This document shows, in pieces, positions 1-9,935 of a stretch of DNA of 64,000 nucleotides. Each line of letters begins with the position of its first letter. Position 1 is the first letter of the stretch. The stretch covers positions 186,001 through 250,000 of the forward strand of contig JAJFKE010000049.1 in assembly GCA_021773355.1 (NCBI GenBank), read 5' to 3'. The position numbers and the translations under genes are program-made. The stretch is from Gammaproteobacteria bacterium (GTDB taxonomy: Bacteria > Pseudomonadota > Gammaproteobacteria > Pseudomonadales > Pseudohongiellaceae). The notes below the pieces were generated by a model. The model worked only from the letters and a program-made list of their open reading frames with translations, had not been told where the DNA came from and did not search any database.

Positions 1-120
1 AATTACTATCCAGTGTGCCACTGGATGCACAGAGGTACAGTGTAATTCGTCTAATGTTTTCTGTTGCTTCTGAGAATTCACTCAATTGACACTGTAATTA
101 AAGAAATCTTGCAATAAAAT

Positions 121-133
121 CCGATGTAATCGG
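121..133. promoter_or_regulatory. small palindrome upstream of the selenoprotein gene
   Basis: CCGAT-GTA-ATCGG is a perfect 5-bp dyad about 80 bp before the redoxin start codon, in an AT-rich leader that also holds a TTGACA hexamer at 86-91 without a well-spaced -10. It could be an operator, but short palindromes occur by chance and no regulator gene is adjacent. Confidence 0.2.
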
Positions 134-215
134 GTATTGTTAATGATGCTTTGTAGCACCGAGACTGCCAGGGGCAAAGCAGCCGTTAATCTATAAAACC
201 ATAACGAGGTAAATC

Positions 216-803
216 ATGATTGTTAAACCCCACCCACGTGTTGGATCACTGAGCAGATTTCTGTTATCGCTGATTCTTCTGGGAACTCTTCAGATCTCGA
301 TGGCACAGGATTTTGTCTGGGCACCAGACTTTCCCGTAGGCGCCTCGATTCCCGAAATCTCAGCTGCAGATCAAGATGGCAAGGTTCTTACATTCGACGA
401 ATTAAAAGGCGAGAAGGGCCTGCTCTTTATGATGAGCCGATCCTTCGACTGGTGACCCTACTGTAAAGCTCAGCTCGTGCAGCTGTTAGAAATCAGTGAC
501 CAGTTCGAAGCAATGGGTATCAATGTTGCTGCCATTACCTACGACTCTGTGGAGTTGCTTAAGACCGTACAGGAAGACCAGGATGTACGATTTCCACTTC
601 TTCACGATGAAGATGTGACCCATGTAAATGCCTTTGGTATTCGAAATCTCGATTACGAGCCGGGGCATCGCATTTATGGAATTCCCTATCCCGGTATCTT
701 CCTGATAGATGCAAATGGAGTCATTAAGGCAAAGTTTGCCGAAGAGAGATATCAAGATCGACCTCCCTTCGAGGATGTACTTGAGGCCGCTGCAAAACTG
801 TAA
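216..803 (+). CDS. exported redoxin / AhpC-TSA-like protein, probable selenoprotein (in-frame TGA = Sec)
   Basis: A thioredoxin-fold redoxin of 195 residues if the TGA at 453-455 is read as selenocysteine. Residues 1-31 form a signal peptide ending near SMAQ, so the protein should act in the periplasm. The TGA is codon 80 in FDW-U-PYC-KAQL, exactly where family members carry the first Cys of a CxxC motif; C83 remains. The frame continues with normal redoxin sequence (Asp-rich middle, GIPYPGIFLID strand, C-terminal helix) to a TAA. GAGG at 205-208 sets the ATG start. A SECIS-like hairpin lies about 20 nt after the TGA. It probably reduces peroxides or disulfides (inference from the family). 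The alternative is a nonsense mutation or sequencing error. No selA/B/C/D is in the window. A strong terminator follows at 817-846, so the gene is monocistronic. Confidence 0.8.
469..489 (+). promoter_or_regulatory. candidate bacterial SECIS hairpin
   Basis: In the mRNA, CAGCU (471-475) pairs with AGCUG (481-485) around the 5-nt loop CGUGC. Beyond a UU bulge, CU (469-470) pairs with AG (488-489). The apical loop starts 20 nt after the UGA and has G as its second base. Known bacterial SECIS elements lie within the coding region with a short apical loop, a G in the first two loop positions and roughly 16-37 nt from the UGA, so position and loop fit. The stem is short (5+2 bp), so the fit is suggestive rather than decisive. 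Confidence 0.55.
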
Positions 804-816
804 TCACTAGACCGCT

Positions 817-846
817 AAAAGGAAGCCTCGCGGCTTCCTTTTTTTT
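817..846 (+). terminator. rho-independent terminator after the selenoprotein gene
   Basis: A 7-bp GC-rich stem GGAAGCC/GGCTTCC (821-827, 832-838) with a TCGC loop is followed by eight T residues (839-846) and preceded by AAAA. It lies 14 bp after the TAA. Confidence 0.9.
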
Positions 847-1029
847 AACTTGCTGTTTTACCCATTGAACAAGTCCGAATACTCCGGTAGTAACTGTTTC
901 CTCTTTAAGGGCGTCTAATGCAATAATCCAGGCTGAGTTTGCCAGCTGGGTACAGGACAAACATTAGCAATACTTGCACCGCCCCGGAATTCTCCTGGCA
1001 ATAGCTTAAAATGTGAATGAGTAGTAGAA

Positions 1030-3285
1030 ATGGCATTATCCTCATACCCTACCGTCCATTTTAAAGCTGCACTAACTACCTTTTTCATAACTCTGTTGAT
1101 AATGGCGGCAATCTCAGCCCCGGTAAACGCCCAATCCCTAACTAACTACAATATCCCCAGAGTAACTACAGAACCCCGAATCGATGGGCAGATCGACCCG
1201 GGAGAGTGGGATCAAGCCACCCGAATAAAGATAAATATTGAAACCGACCCAAATGATAATGTACCAGCCGAGGTGGAAGCTGAAGCCCTGTTGATGGAAG
1301 ATGGCGAGATTCTGTATGTTGCCTTTATCGCTTTAGACCCTGAACCAGATCAGATTCGCGCGTTCTATCGAGATCGTGACGCCATGTGGAATGATGACTG
1401 GGTTGCTATTGTTCTAGACACATTCAATGATGAGCGCCGCGCCTTTGAGTTTTTCGCCAATCCCTTTGGTGCACAAGCCGATGCGATCCAAGATGATGTG
1501 AATGGACGGGAAGATTCCTCCTGGAATGCGATTTGGGACAGCGTAGGCCAGATTAATGACCAGGGCTATGTGGTAGAGATGGCAATACCCGTGAAGCAAC
1601 TACGCTTTTCCGCCAGCCAGGATGAACAAACCTGGGGTATAAATCTGGTGCGAAACTACCCCCGTGATAGACGCACACGCATCGCGAATAGCCCGCAAGA
1701 CCGAAACATATCCTGTTATATTTGCCAGATACCCAAAGTCGACGGATTTGCCAATCTGTCTAGAAGCCGAAATCTAGAGGTGATTCCTACACTCACCTCA
1801 ACCGCAGTGGAAAATAGAGACCCACTAGTCGGGGATTGGGATAGTGAAAGTATCGATCCAGAAGCCAGTTTAGATATTCGCTGGGGAATAACTCAGGACA
1901 TGTACCTGAATGCCACGCTTAATCCTGATTTTTCACAGGTAGAGGCGGACAGCGCACAGCTTGATATCAATAATACCTTCAGCCTGTTCTTCCCCGAGCG
2001 TAGAACTTTCTTTTTAGATGGAGCAGATTATTTCGACACCTTCGAGAATCTGGTCCATACCCGAAATATTTCGGATCCCGATTACGGGCTTAAACTAACC
2101 GGCAAGACTGGCGATCATACCTATGCCCTGCTCACCGCTAATGATGCCAGCACTAACTTCTTGATTCCCCGCAGTCTAGGTTCCAGCGTGGCATCACTGG
2201 GTGATGTCGAATCGAAGGTCGCAATTGGTCGCTACCGTTTCGATATATTTGAAAACTCTACCATAGGAGCCCTGATTACTGACCGCAGCGCCGATGCTTA
2301 TAACAATACAGTAACAAGTGTGGACGCCGTATTTAGACCCAGCGATCAAGACAGAATCTCTGTTCAGACCATGCATTCGAGTTCTGAATATCCAAGCCTG
2401 ATACAGGGACGTTACGCACAACAGAGCGATCTTAGTGACAGCAGCCACCGAGTGGAATATACCCATGACGACCGACGCTGGGATTGGCGTCTGGGCTATA
2501 CCGATATGGGCGACGATTTTCGTGCCGATCTCGGCTTCGTAAACCGCGTCGATTTTAAGTTCGTGGTGGCAACCCTGGGCCATACCTGGCGTGGAGGCCC
2601 CGAAAGCTTCTTCAACCGGATTCGGGTAGCGCTGGACTACGACAGAACCGAAGATCAATCTGGCTTGCAATTAGAAGAAGAGTTTGAAGTTTTTCTGAAT
2701 ATGAACGGCCCTAAACAGTCCTTTCTCAACGGTCTGTTCGGCGGCAGTGAAACCTACTGGAACGGCAAGTACTTCGATGAGCAATTTAATCAGATTCGTA
2801 TCGGTTTCCGTCCTTCCGGTAACCTGAGACTCAGTGCCCTGATTCGCATAGAAGATGTGGTGGATTTTGCTAATACCCGACTTGGGCGATCCAAGCGTTT
2901 TGGTCCCAGCATTAACTATCGATGGGGTAAACATCTGGAATTGGACCTGGACCATACCCTACAACAGTTCGATGTGGATGCTGGTCGCTTGTTTACGGCA
3001 AACCTTACTGATTTAAAGACTACCTATCAATTTAGTGCGCGTAGCTTTCTCCGTTTCACCTTGCAGTATACCGACAACAAACGAAACCAGAATCTGTATG
3101 TCGCTCCAGTACAGGCACGTAGCAAACAACTCACTACCCAGCTGCTCTACAGCTACAAAGTTAACGCCGCCACCCGCTTCTTTATCGGTTACTCCGATGC
3201 CGGGTTCCAAAATGACAGTTATGACTCTATCGAAAAAACCAATCGCACTATTTTCGCCAAGTTCAGCTACGCATGGCTGCCCTGA
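1030..3285 (+). CDS. DUF5916 outer-membrane protein with N-terminal CBM9-like domain
   Basis: A 751-residue exported protein. A signal peptide (about 1-35, ending VNA-QS) is followed by a CBM9-like sugar-binding fold (about 45-235, starting PRIDGQIDPGEWDQA, with the IPVKQLRF region) and a long DUF5916 region (about 250-751). The latter is rich in alternating aromatic/polar strands and includes NPDFSQVEADSAQLDINNTF and FFPERRTFFLDG, typical of this family. The C-terminal part is predicted to be an outer-membrane beta-barrel. Substrate and role are unknown; family members often sit in glycan-use or uptake settings. It stands alone between a terminator and gcvT. No strong -35/-10 pair is visible upstream. 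Confidence 0.8.
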   Translation: MALSSYPTVHFKAALTTFFITLLIMAAISAPVNAQSLTNYNIPRVTTEPRIDGQIDPGEWDQATRIKINIETDPNDNVPAEVEAEALLMEDGEILYVAFIALDPEPDQIRAFYRDRDAMWNDDWVAIVLDTFNDERRAFEFFANPFGAQADAIQDDVNGREDSSWNAIWDSVGQINDQGYVVEMAIPVKQLRFSASQDEQTWGINLVRNYPRDRRTRIANSPQDRNISCYICQIPKVDGFANLSRSRNLEVIPTLTSTAVENRDPLVGDWDSESIDPEASLDIRWGITQDMYLNATLNPDFSQVEADSAQLDINNTFSLFFPERRTFFLDGADYFDTFENLVHTRNISDPDYGLKLTGKTGDHTYALLTANDASTNFLIPRSLGSSVASLGDVESKVAIGRYRFDIFENSTIGALITDRSADAYNNTVTSVDAVFRPSDQDRISVQTMHSSSEYPSLIQGRYAQQSDLSDSSHRVEYTHDDRRWDWRLGYTDMGDDFRADLGFVNRVDFKFVVATLGHTWRGGPESFFNRIRVALDYDRTEDQSGLQLEEEFEVFLNMNGPKQSFLNGLFGGSETYWNGKYFDEQFNQIRIGFRPSGNLRLSALIRIEDVVDFANTRLGRSKRFGPSINYRWGKHLELDLDHTLQQFDVDAGRLFTANLTDLKTTYQFSARSFLRFTLQYTDNKRNQNLYVAPVQARSKQLTTQLLYSYKVNAATRFFIGYSDAGFQNDSYDSIEKTNRTIFAKFSYAWLP

Positions 3286-3420
3286 ACCTGTTCAGAGAAC
3301 CGCGTGGCAGTACCAGGATCCGCTCTTGAGTAAATCTATCCCTCGAACAAGAACCACTATTAAATGCCCCAAGCTGTAGGTAAAATGGCGCCTTCTTCCC
3401 TAGCCCACGAGCCGTAAACA

Positions 3421-4509
3421 ATGGATCAACGAACTTCGCTGTATCAAAAGCATCTCGACGCCGCAGCTAAAATGGTTGATTTTGCCGGCTGGGATATGCC
3501 GATTAACTATGGCTCACAAATTGAAGAACATAATCAGGTTAGAAACGACGCAGGGATATTCGATGTATCCCACATGACCGTGGTTGATATTTCCGGCAAT
3601 GACGATCTAGCATTTCTGCGTCATCTGCTAGCAAATGATGTGGCCAAACTGGACGAAGTAGGACGCGCACTATATAGCGCTATGCTTAATGAGACTGGCG
3701 GGGTTATCGATGACCTGATCGTCTATCGCATGAGTTTTGGCTACCGCTTAGTTGTGAATTGCGCGACTCGAGAAAAGGACCTTGCCTGGATAGGCAGTCA
3801 CAGCGAAAATTTTGACGTCACTGTCCAAGAGCAGCCACAGTTGGCCATTCTTGCTGTACATGGACCGAAGTCTATCGAAAAGGTATGCGCCGTTTTAGAG
3901 ACTGATCGTGCTGAAGCCGTAGCGGGCTTAGGAAATTTCAGAGGGTTTGAATCGGCAGACTGGTTCATTGCTCGCACCGGTTATACCGGGGAGAAAGGTG
4001 TCGAGCTAATTCTGCCCAATGCACAGGCGCCAGATCTTTGGGACAAATTACTGGCAGCAGGAGTCAAGCCAGTTGGCCTAGGTGCAAGGGATACCCTGCG
4101 CTTGGAAGCGGGTATGAATCTGTATGGCCACGACATGGATGAATCTATATCGCCATTGGCGGCAAATATGGAACAAACTATTTCATGGCAACCGCAAGAA
4201 CGTGATTTCATTGGGCGAGCAGCGCTATGCGTGCAAAAGGAAGAGCAGTTGGCTGGACGCTTACCCATTCTTACAGGACTTGTCTTGGAACAGCGGGGAG
4301 TACTGAGAGAAGGACAATCGGTAATATGTGAAAATGGCGAGGGGCTTATAACCAGCGGTAGTTTTTCACCTACATTGAAGCATTCAATTGCATTAGCTAG
4401 AATCCCGTTAAACAGTGGCGCCTGCCAGGTTGATATTCGAGGCACCCTCACCGATGTTAGAATCGTTAAACCGAATTTCGTTAGATTCGGCAAGAAAGTG
4501 TTTGAATAG
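3421..4509 (+). CDS. gcvT: aminomethyltransferase, glycine cleavage T protein
   Basis: The T protein transfers the methylene group from aminomethyl-lipoyl GcvH to tetrahydrofolate, releasing ammonia. It has 362 residues, the normal length. Family landmarks are [11 protein letters not shown] near residue 22, FDVSHM near 47, the central [21 protein letters not shown] near 220-240 and the C-terminal barrel with [10 protein letters not shown]. It is first of three co-directional glycine-cleavage genes (gcvT-gcvH-gcvP), with 78 bp to gcvH. The 135-bp leader shows no recognisable glycine riboswitch, and the ribosome-binding site is weak. Together with a lipoamide dehydrogenase encoded elsewhere the set should feed C1 units into folate. 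Confidence 0.97.
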   Translation: MDQRTSLYQKHLDAAAKMVDFAGWDMPINYGSQIEEHNQVRNDAGIFDVSHMTVVDISGNDDLAFLRHLLANDVAKLDEVGRALYSAMLNETGGVIDDLIVYRMSFGYRLVVNCATREKDLAWIGSHSENFDVTVQEQPQLAILAVHGPKSIEKVCAVLETDRAEAVAGLGNFRGFESADWFIARTGYTGEKGVELILPNAQAPDLWDKLLAAGVKPVGLGARDTLRLEAGMNLYGHDMDESISPLAANMEQTISWQPQERDFIGRAALCVQKEEQLAGRLPILTGLVLEQRGVLREGQSVICENGEGLITSGSFSPTLKHSIALARIPLNSGACQVDIRGTLTDVRIVKPNFVRFGKKVFE

Positions 4510-4587
4510 AAGCGCGTAACAATCGTCCATTTAATGACGACTAATAAGATCAACTAACCGAAATACCGATTAAACGAGGGAAGCCCA

Positions 4588-4977
4588 GTGAGTACATATC
4601 CTGACAATTTGAAATACGCCACAACTCATGAATGGGTTCGACTCGATGAAGATGGAACAGCGACTATAGGTATCAGCAATCACGCACAAGATGCACTGGG
4701 AGATATCGTTTTTGTAGAACTGCCGGAGGTGGGCGCAACTGTTCACGCCAAGGATGAAGTGGCCGTAGTAGAATCAGTGAAGGCAGCGTCCGATGTTTAC
4801 AGCCCGGTATCTGGAGAAATCATTGCCATTAATGACGCGCTTGTAGACGCACCAGAAACGGTGAATGCAGTCCCCTATGATGATGGCTGGTTCTATAAAA
4901 TCCAATTAAGCGACGAATTGGAATTAGACGAGCTTATGGATGCCGATGCTTATTCCGATCACTGCGAGGACGAGTAG
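4588..4977 (+). CDS. gcvH: glycine cleavage system H protein (lipoyl carrier)
   Basis: A 129-residue lipoyl carrier shuttling the aminomethyl group between GcvP, GcvT and lipoamide dehydrogenase. The lipoylation lysine is K65 in [14 protein letters not shown]; the N-terminus KYATTHEWV and the [15 protein letters not shown] segment are diagnostic. GTG start preceded by GAGGGAAG at 4575-4582. It lies between gcvT and gcvP in the same orientation. Confidence 0.97.
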   Translation: MSTYPDNLKYATTHEWVRLDEDGTATIGISNHAQDALGDIVFVELPEVGATVHAKDEVAVVESVKAASDVYSPVSGEIIAINDALVDAPETVNAVPYDDGWFYKIQLSDELELDELMDADAYSDHCEDE

Positions 4978-5075
4978 TTTGGACTAGAGGAATTGAACTC
5001 CCTCAGACATCACCACCCCAGCATAAGTATTTCTCATAAGTATCAATGAAGTTTTCGCTTCCTGAAAGGACAGTA

Positions 5076-8039
5076 ATGCAAACTCAATCAAGTCCTGAGA
5101 TTCAAAATGATCCCGCGCAGAACGACCCCGCTCCGTCTTTGACAACTCTGCAGTATCACACTGAGTTTATCGACAGGCATATAGGCCCAAGCTCAATTCA
5201 AATTCGGCAAATGTTACAGGCCCTAAATCTAAAATCTTTAGACGAATTGATTGAAAAAACTGTTCCGGAATCTATTGCTCTAAAGGAAGCCCTGGACTTG
5301 GAACAGCCGCTGACTGAGAATGCGGCACTGGCGAAATTAAAGACCATTGCATCCAAGAATTCCCCTGCCAAGTCCTTCATCGGATTAGGCTACTACGACA
5401 CCCACACACCCAAGGTAATACTGCGTAATGTATTGGAGAATCCTGGTTGGTATACCGCCTATACACCCTATCAGCCGGAGATTTCTCAAGGTCGTCTCGA
5501 GTGTCTCTTGAATTTTCAACAGATGACTCTGGACCTCACTGCCATGGACTTGGCGAATGCATCCTTACTTGATGAAGCTACGGCTGCTGCCGAAGCAATG
5601 TCTTTGGCCAAGCGAGTTAGCAAGAACCGCAAGGCCGGGAAATTTTTCGTCGATAGGCACTGTTTCCCTCAAACAATCGATGTAATAAGAACTCGTGCTC
5701 AGTGTTTCGGTTTTGAACTGGTAGTTGGCGACATAGCCGATGTAGACATGACTGAATTATTCGGTGCGATCTTTCAATACCCTTCGATGACGGGTGAAGC
5801 GCGTGACTTAAGTGCTGTCATCAAACAGTTGCATGAGCATAATGCTATAGCCATTGTTGCCGCGGATTTAATGAGCTTGACTCTATTAAAGCCGCCCGGT
5901 GAAATGGGTGCAGACGTGGTTACCGGCAGCACGCAACGCTTCGGCGTGCCCATGGGTTACGGCGGCCCCCATGCTGCCTACTTCGCAACCAAAGATGAAT
6001 ACAAGCGAGCGGTACCAGGGCGCATAATCGGCGTATCAATTGATAAGCGCGGCCGCCAGGCATTTCGTATGGCGCTGCAAACTCGAGAGCAACATATTCG
6101 TCGCGAGAAAGCGAATAGTAATATTTGTACGGCACAGGTTCTGCTCGCAAACATATCCGCACTGTATGCAATGTATCACGGCCCGAATGGTCTAAAAAAC
6201 ATAGCGCAACGAATTCATCGGCTTACTTCTATTCTTGCGGCCGGCCTGCAAAAGGCAGGCATTACCGTGTGCAATGAAAACTATTTTGACACACTCACAA
6301 TCGAACTAGATAAAGCGCAATTATCTGACGTAATCACACGAGCCGTTGCTTCCAGGATTAATTTGCGTCTCGATAGAGTTGAGAGTGATAAGCAAATCGG
6401 CATTAGCCTGGATGAGTGCTCAGGCGTTGCAGATATTGAAAATATTTGGAATGTGATTCTAGGTGATGAAGCAAAAGGGATTTCTGCAAACGACATAGAC
6501 CTGTCAATTGTTAGTGGGGAGCAAGGCTCTGTTATTCCGGAGAATCTTGTCCGACGCAGCAACTTTTTGCAGCATCCAAATTTCAATAGCTATCACAGTG
6601 AAACCGAAATGATGCGCTATTTGAAAAAGCTGGAAGATAAAGACATCTCTCTCACCCATGCAATGATTCCACTCGGCTCATGCACCATGAAGCTTAATGC
6701 AGCAGCGGAGATGGTTCCTATCAGCTGGCCGGAATTTTCTAAACCTCATCCTTTTACTCCGCTTGAACAGATGGCTGGTTACCAGCAAATGATTGCTGAG
6801 TTAGAAGATATGTTAGCGGTTATCACCGGTTTCGATGCCGTGAGTATGCAGCCTAACTCTGGCGCTCAAGGTGAATACGCAGGCTTGTTAGCAATAAAGA
6901 AATATTTCCAGAGCAAGGGAGAAACGCAACGGGATGTTTGCCTGATTCCCAGTTCGGCCCATGGTACCAATCCAGCTAGTGCGCAGATGATTGGTATGCG
7001 AGTGGTTCTGGTTGCCTGTGATGATAATGGCAATATAGATATCGCGGACCTGCGTAGCAAAGCCGAAGCGAACAGTGAATGCCTGGCCGCGCTAATGATC
7101 ACTTACCCCTCCACCCACGGCGTCTATGAAGAAGCCGTAAAAGAAGTCTGTCAGATTATCCATGACAACGGAGGCCAGGTGTACATGGATGGCGCAAACC
7201 TGAATGCACAGGTGGGAGTTGCAAAGCCTGCCGACATTGGCGCCGATGTATCCCATGTGAATCTGCACAAGACATTCTGTATTCCTCACGGTGGTGGTGG
7301 TCCGGGTATGGGTCCCATTGGTGTGAAGAAGCACCTAGCTCCCCATTTAGCCAACCATGCTCTGATAACACTGACTGGCCCTGAAGCCAGCAACAGTGCG
7401 GTGTCTGCCGCTCCCTGGGGGAGTTCTAGCATATTACCCATCTCCTGGATGTATATCGCAATGATGGGTGCCGAGGGTTTATTGAAGGCCACGCAGATAG
7501 CAATACTCAGTGCTAACTACATAGCAATTAAACTGGCTGAGCATTATCCAGTGTTATATACCGGCAGAAACGGCATGGTAGCCCATGAATGTATAATAGA
7601 CCTGCGGCCATTGAAACTCAGCTCCGGTATAAGTGAAGAAGATGTGGCCAAGCGATTAATGGACTTCGGTTTTCACGCGCCGACCATGTCCTTTCCTGTC
7701 GCCGGAACATTAATGATCGAACCCACAGAGAGTGAATCGAAACAAGAACTGGATCGTTTCATTAATGCCATGATTCAAATTCGCAAGGAGATAGCCGAAG
7801 TCGAATCAGGAAACATGAATGCAGAAAATAATGCTCTCAGGAATGCTCCGCATACACTAGCTGATATGCTGGACGAAAGTTGGGACCGGCCCTACAGCAA
7901 GATGCAGGCTGCATATCCCAATCATGCGGGCAATGAAGCGGTAGGCAATAAGTTTTGGCCAAGCGTGAATCGAATAGACAACGTGTATGGCGATAGAAAC
8001 CTTTTCTGCGCCTGCCCAAGTATGGAAAATTACGAGTAG
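5076..8039 (+). CDS. gcvP: glycine dehydrogenase (decarboxylating), single-chain P protein
   Basis: The PLP-dependent P protein decarboxylates glycine and loads the methylamine on lipoyl-GcvH. The reading frame opens at 5046, but AAAGGA at 5065-5070 favours the ATG at 5076, giving 987 residues, a fused two-half chain. The PLP lysine lies in [18 protein letters not shown] (about residue 732). DRHIGPS near the N-terminus, [10 protein letters not shown] and [11 protein letters not shown] are family hallmarks. A polar N-terminal extension of about 30 residues precedes the first domain. It is last in the gcvTHP cluster, convergent with the next gene; the 100-bp gap after it shows no clear terminator. 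Confidence 0.97.
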   Translation: MQTQSSPEIQNDPAQNDPAPSLTTLQYHTEFIDRHIGPSSIQIRQMLQALNLKSLDELIEKTVPESIALKEALDLEQPLTENAALAKLKTIASKNSPAKSFIGLGYYDTHTPKVILRNVLENPGWYTAYTPYQPEISQGRLECLLNFQQMTLDLTAMDLANASLLDEATAAAEAMSLAKRVSKNRKAGKFFVDRHCFPQTIDVIRTRAQCFGFELVVGDIADVDMTELFGAIFQYPSMTGEARDLSAVIKQLHEHNAIAIVAADLMSLTLLKPPGEMGADVVTGSTQRFGVPMGYGGPHAAYFATKDEYKRAVPGRIIGVSIDKRGRQAFRMALQTREQHIRREKANSNICTAQVLLANISALYAMYHGPNGLKNIAQRIHRLTSILAAGLQKAGITVCNENYFDTLTIELDKAQLSDVITRAVASRINLRLDRVESDKQIGISLDECSGVADIENIWNVILGDEAKGISANDIDLSIVSGEQGSVIPENLVRRSNFLQHPNFNSYHSETEMMRYLKKLEDKDISLTHAMIPLGSCTMKLNAAAEMVPISWPEFSKPHPFTPLEQMAGYQQMIAELEDMLAVITGFDAVSMQPNSGAQGEYAGLLAIKKYFQSKGETQRDVCLIPSSAHGTNPASAQMIGMRVVLVACDDNGNIDIADLRSKAEANSECLAALMITYPSTHGVYEEAVKEVCQIIHDNGGQVYMDGANLNAQVGVAKPADIGADVSHVNLHKTFCIPHGGGGPGMGPIGVKKHLAPHLANHALITLTGPEASNSAVSAAPWGSSSILPISWMYIAMMGAEGLLKATQIAILSANYIAIKLAEHYPVLYTGRNGMVAHECIIDLRPLKLSSGISEEDVAKRLMDFGFHAPTMSFPVAGTLMIEPTESESKQELDRFINAMIQIRKEIAEVESGNMNAENNALRNAPHTLADMLDESWDRPYSKMQAAYPNHAGNEAVGNKFWPSVNRIDNVYGDRNLFCACPSMENYE

Positions 8040-8139
8040 TTTGAAAAGCTGTTAGTTTTTAATACTAAGCAAAATTAAAGCTTTAACGCTGTCGGGTAAG
8101 CAACAGAAGAATGTTAGACGCCATGTAAAGACTAAACGC

Positions 8140-9126
8140 CTAATCGGAATTTTTCCCGTCAATATGGGAGTTGCGCATCTTTTTGAGTTTCTCCAATTCA
8201 TTCTGAATTCGTTCCAACTTCTCACCCAGTTCTTTCTTCTCGGAGATGATCGCATCATCTTCTTTAGATTCGAATTGTTTATAATCTGAATAGATTTTCA
8301 CCTTCTCTTTCTTTAGCTGATTCGCTTTGAAAGCCTTGAATTCAGACACCTGCCTTCTTACGGCGAGTCCCGGTATCAATACAATCGATATAGCAAGGAT
8401 GAACGGCAAAGAAACCCAGAATAGAAAAATGAACTGAACATAAGGTCTATACATATACACCCAGGAAACACCGAACATATGTATGGATACCAATATTCCA
8501 ACAGCTCCAATCAAGCCAGCGAAGAACCAAAGAGAATCTCCAAGCTTCTTGATTCCACCATTACCATCAGGATCATTCGCATCTAGCGAGTATTGCAAAC
8601 TAGGCGCAAATTTCAGATATAAAATAATTACAGCAGCAATGGCCAGCAAGCCCATTCCACTGGCGAATCCTCCCATGAAAAAGCCGGAATAAACCATAAT
8701 CAAGGAAAAGGTGGCATCGTAAAACACAGCAGGAACGCCTAATAGATGACCTACGGTGGTATTAATAGTCCCGAATGTGAGCCCCGCTAAGAAGAACCAT
8801 TTATCATTCATCCACGTAGCAACCACACCCTCGCTGATGACATGCTCTCCTTCTATCTCTTTCATGGTTGCTAAACTTTGCCGAAACACATCTGTTGCAA
8901 TATACAGGGCGAATATCGAGGTAGAAATGATTACACCAAGAATCCAGCAATTTTCACTGAAGAAAACTATTTTATTCGGCAATGAGTAATACTGTAGAAG
9001 AGAATAGGTGGCACCGAGTGATACGGAGATAAATAACTTCCAGCCATAACCAAAAGCCTCTCCATTTCTATAAGGATCATAGAATGGATAGAAATTCGAC
9101 TTCTGGGGTTTTAGTATTTTAAGCAT
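8140..9126 (-). CDS. uncharacterised polytopic membrane protein with C-terminal coiled coil
   Basis: I do not recognise the family. The 328 residues contain about six hydrophobic segments (around 28-45, 60-80, 110-130, 138-170, 193-215, 225-255). A charged cytoplasmic tail (about 265-328) rich in Lys and Glu, with heptad-like KKELGEKLERIQNELEKLKK, should form a coiled coil. It is last in a co-directional run with the exporter genes, 21 bp after the Y1-transposase-like gene, so it may serve the same system. No enzyme motif is visible. Confidence 0.65.
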   Translation of the reverse strand: MLKILKPQKSNFYPFYDPYRNGEAFGYGWKLFISVSLGATYSLLQYYSLPNKIVFFSENCWILGVIISTSIFALYIATDVFRQSLATMKEIEGEHVISEGVVATWMNDKWFFLAGLTFGTINTTVGHLLGVPAVFYDATFSLIMVYSGFFMGGFASGMGLLAIAAVIILYLKFAPSLQYSLDANDPDGNGGIKKLGDSLWFFAGLIGAVGILVSIHMFGVSWVYMYRPYVQFIFLFWVSLPFILAISIVLIPGLAVRRQVSEFKAFKANQLKKEKVKIYSDYKQFESKEDDAIISEKKELGEKLERIQNELEKLKKMRNSHIDGKNSD

Positions 9127-9147
9127 GATACTTTCTGATTAGCGCGC

Positions 9148-9897
9148 TTATTCTTCGGAATATGAAAACGCATGACCTAGCACACTCCCTGTATCGCCAG
9201 TTAGTACGACTATTGTGCCGCTTTTCTCTTTATCGGTCAAAGTCTTACTATGCTCAAGCTGAATTTGAGCCTTGGCTGTTAAAAGCGGGCGTCCAGACAG
9301 TAGCCTGCTCTTCAAATATAGTGCATATGGCGGTGCAAATGGTTGCGCAATGAATTCTCGGTAGCGCCTGAATGGTTCCGTTTCTCTGTTGAGAAATTCA
9401 CTAAAGGCAGGATGTCGAGACAAATATTTTGGATGACTGAAAAAGGAATTAGAACAGTAACTGGAATAGTGAAACTCACCTGGATTTTCATTCTTATTCG
9501 ATCTTAGAGGAAACCGTTCAATAAATTTCTGGCAATCAAGCACCAATTTTGAGCTGGGTAATACACAGATCGACGGTATGTCCCGCCAGACTCGAACTGA
9601 TCGATTGAATCTAATCGCAAAATAGTCGCTGTAGCTGTTATTTAAAAACTTAACAAGAGAGAAAAACCCCATAGGGGTAATAGGAGAAATTAACAGAAGA
9701 ACTTGCTTTGGCTCTAACAGATAAGCATGCACTTTTACTTGATAGGCATTCAGACAATGAAGTAAGCGATGCAGGTAGAACTGCTTACAAGCATCATCAT
9801 AGAAACCTGTGCCAATAGTACCTTCTTTGATTATTGCAAAGTAGGTCTTTCCCACCATTAGATTATTGTTAGACATTGATACTGAAGTCTCCTGCAT
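9148..9897 (-). CDS. Y1 (IS200/REP-associated)-transposase-like protein with lost HUH motif
   Basis: A 249-residue protein whose middle follows the Y1/REP-associated tyrosine transposase plan. VKVHAYLLEPKQVLLLISP (about 54-72) aligns with the usual VHAYVLMPNHVHLLxTP, then come the NNSYSDYFAIRFNRSVRVW helix and the YSSYCSN segment. The HUH metal-binding triad is replaced here by Q-V-L, so single-strand nuclease activity is unlikely. Tyrosines remain in the helix. It lies in an operon-like run 38 bp behind the ABC exporter gene, not flanked by visible IS ends. I infer a domesticated nucleic-acid-binding or regulatory derivative. An eroded transposon gene is the alternative, but the frame is fully open. 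Confidence 0.6.
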   Translation of the reverse strand: MQETSVSMSNNNLMVGKTYFAIIKEGTIGTGFYDDACKQFYLHRLLHCLNAYQVKVHAYLLEPKQVLLLISPITPMGFFSLVKFLNNSYSDYFAIRFNRSVRVWRDIPSICVLPSSKLVLDCQKFIERFPLRSNKNENPGEFHYSSYCSNSFFSHPKYLSRHPAFSEFLNRETEPFRRYREFIAQPFAPPYALYLKSRLLSGRPLLTAKAQIQLEHSKTLTDKEKSGTIVVLTGDTGSVLGHAFSYSEE

Positions 9898-9935
9898 AGA
9901 GAAACCGCACTTATTAGGGTCGGTCCTGGATTCTC

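Noticed and set aside
453..455. In-frame TGA read as an ordinary stop, splitting the redoxin into two genes (216-455 and 477-803)
   Set aside because: The second piece would lack the active site and signal peptide; the stop sits exactly at the catalytic Cys position and a SECIS-like hairpin follows, so selenocysteine is the better reading.
3035..3379. 114-codon frame overlapping the end of the DUF5916 gene
   Set aside because: It is a shadow in another frame: no domain, no ribosome-binding site, and the overlapping DUF5916 frame has clear protein character.
3286..3420. Possible glycine riboswitch upstream of gcvT
   Set aside because: The 135-bp gap is too short for a tandem glycine riboswitch and shows no matching helices.
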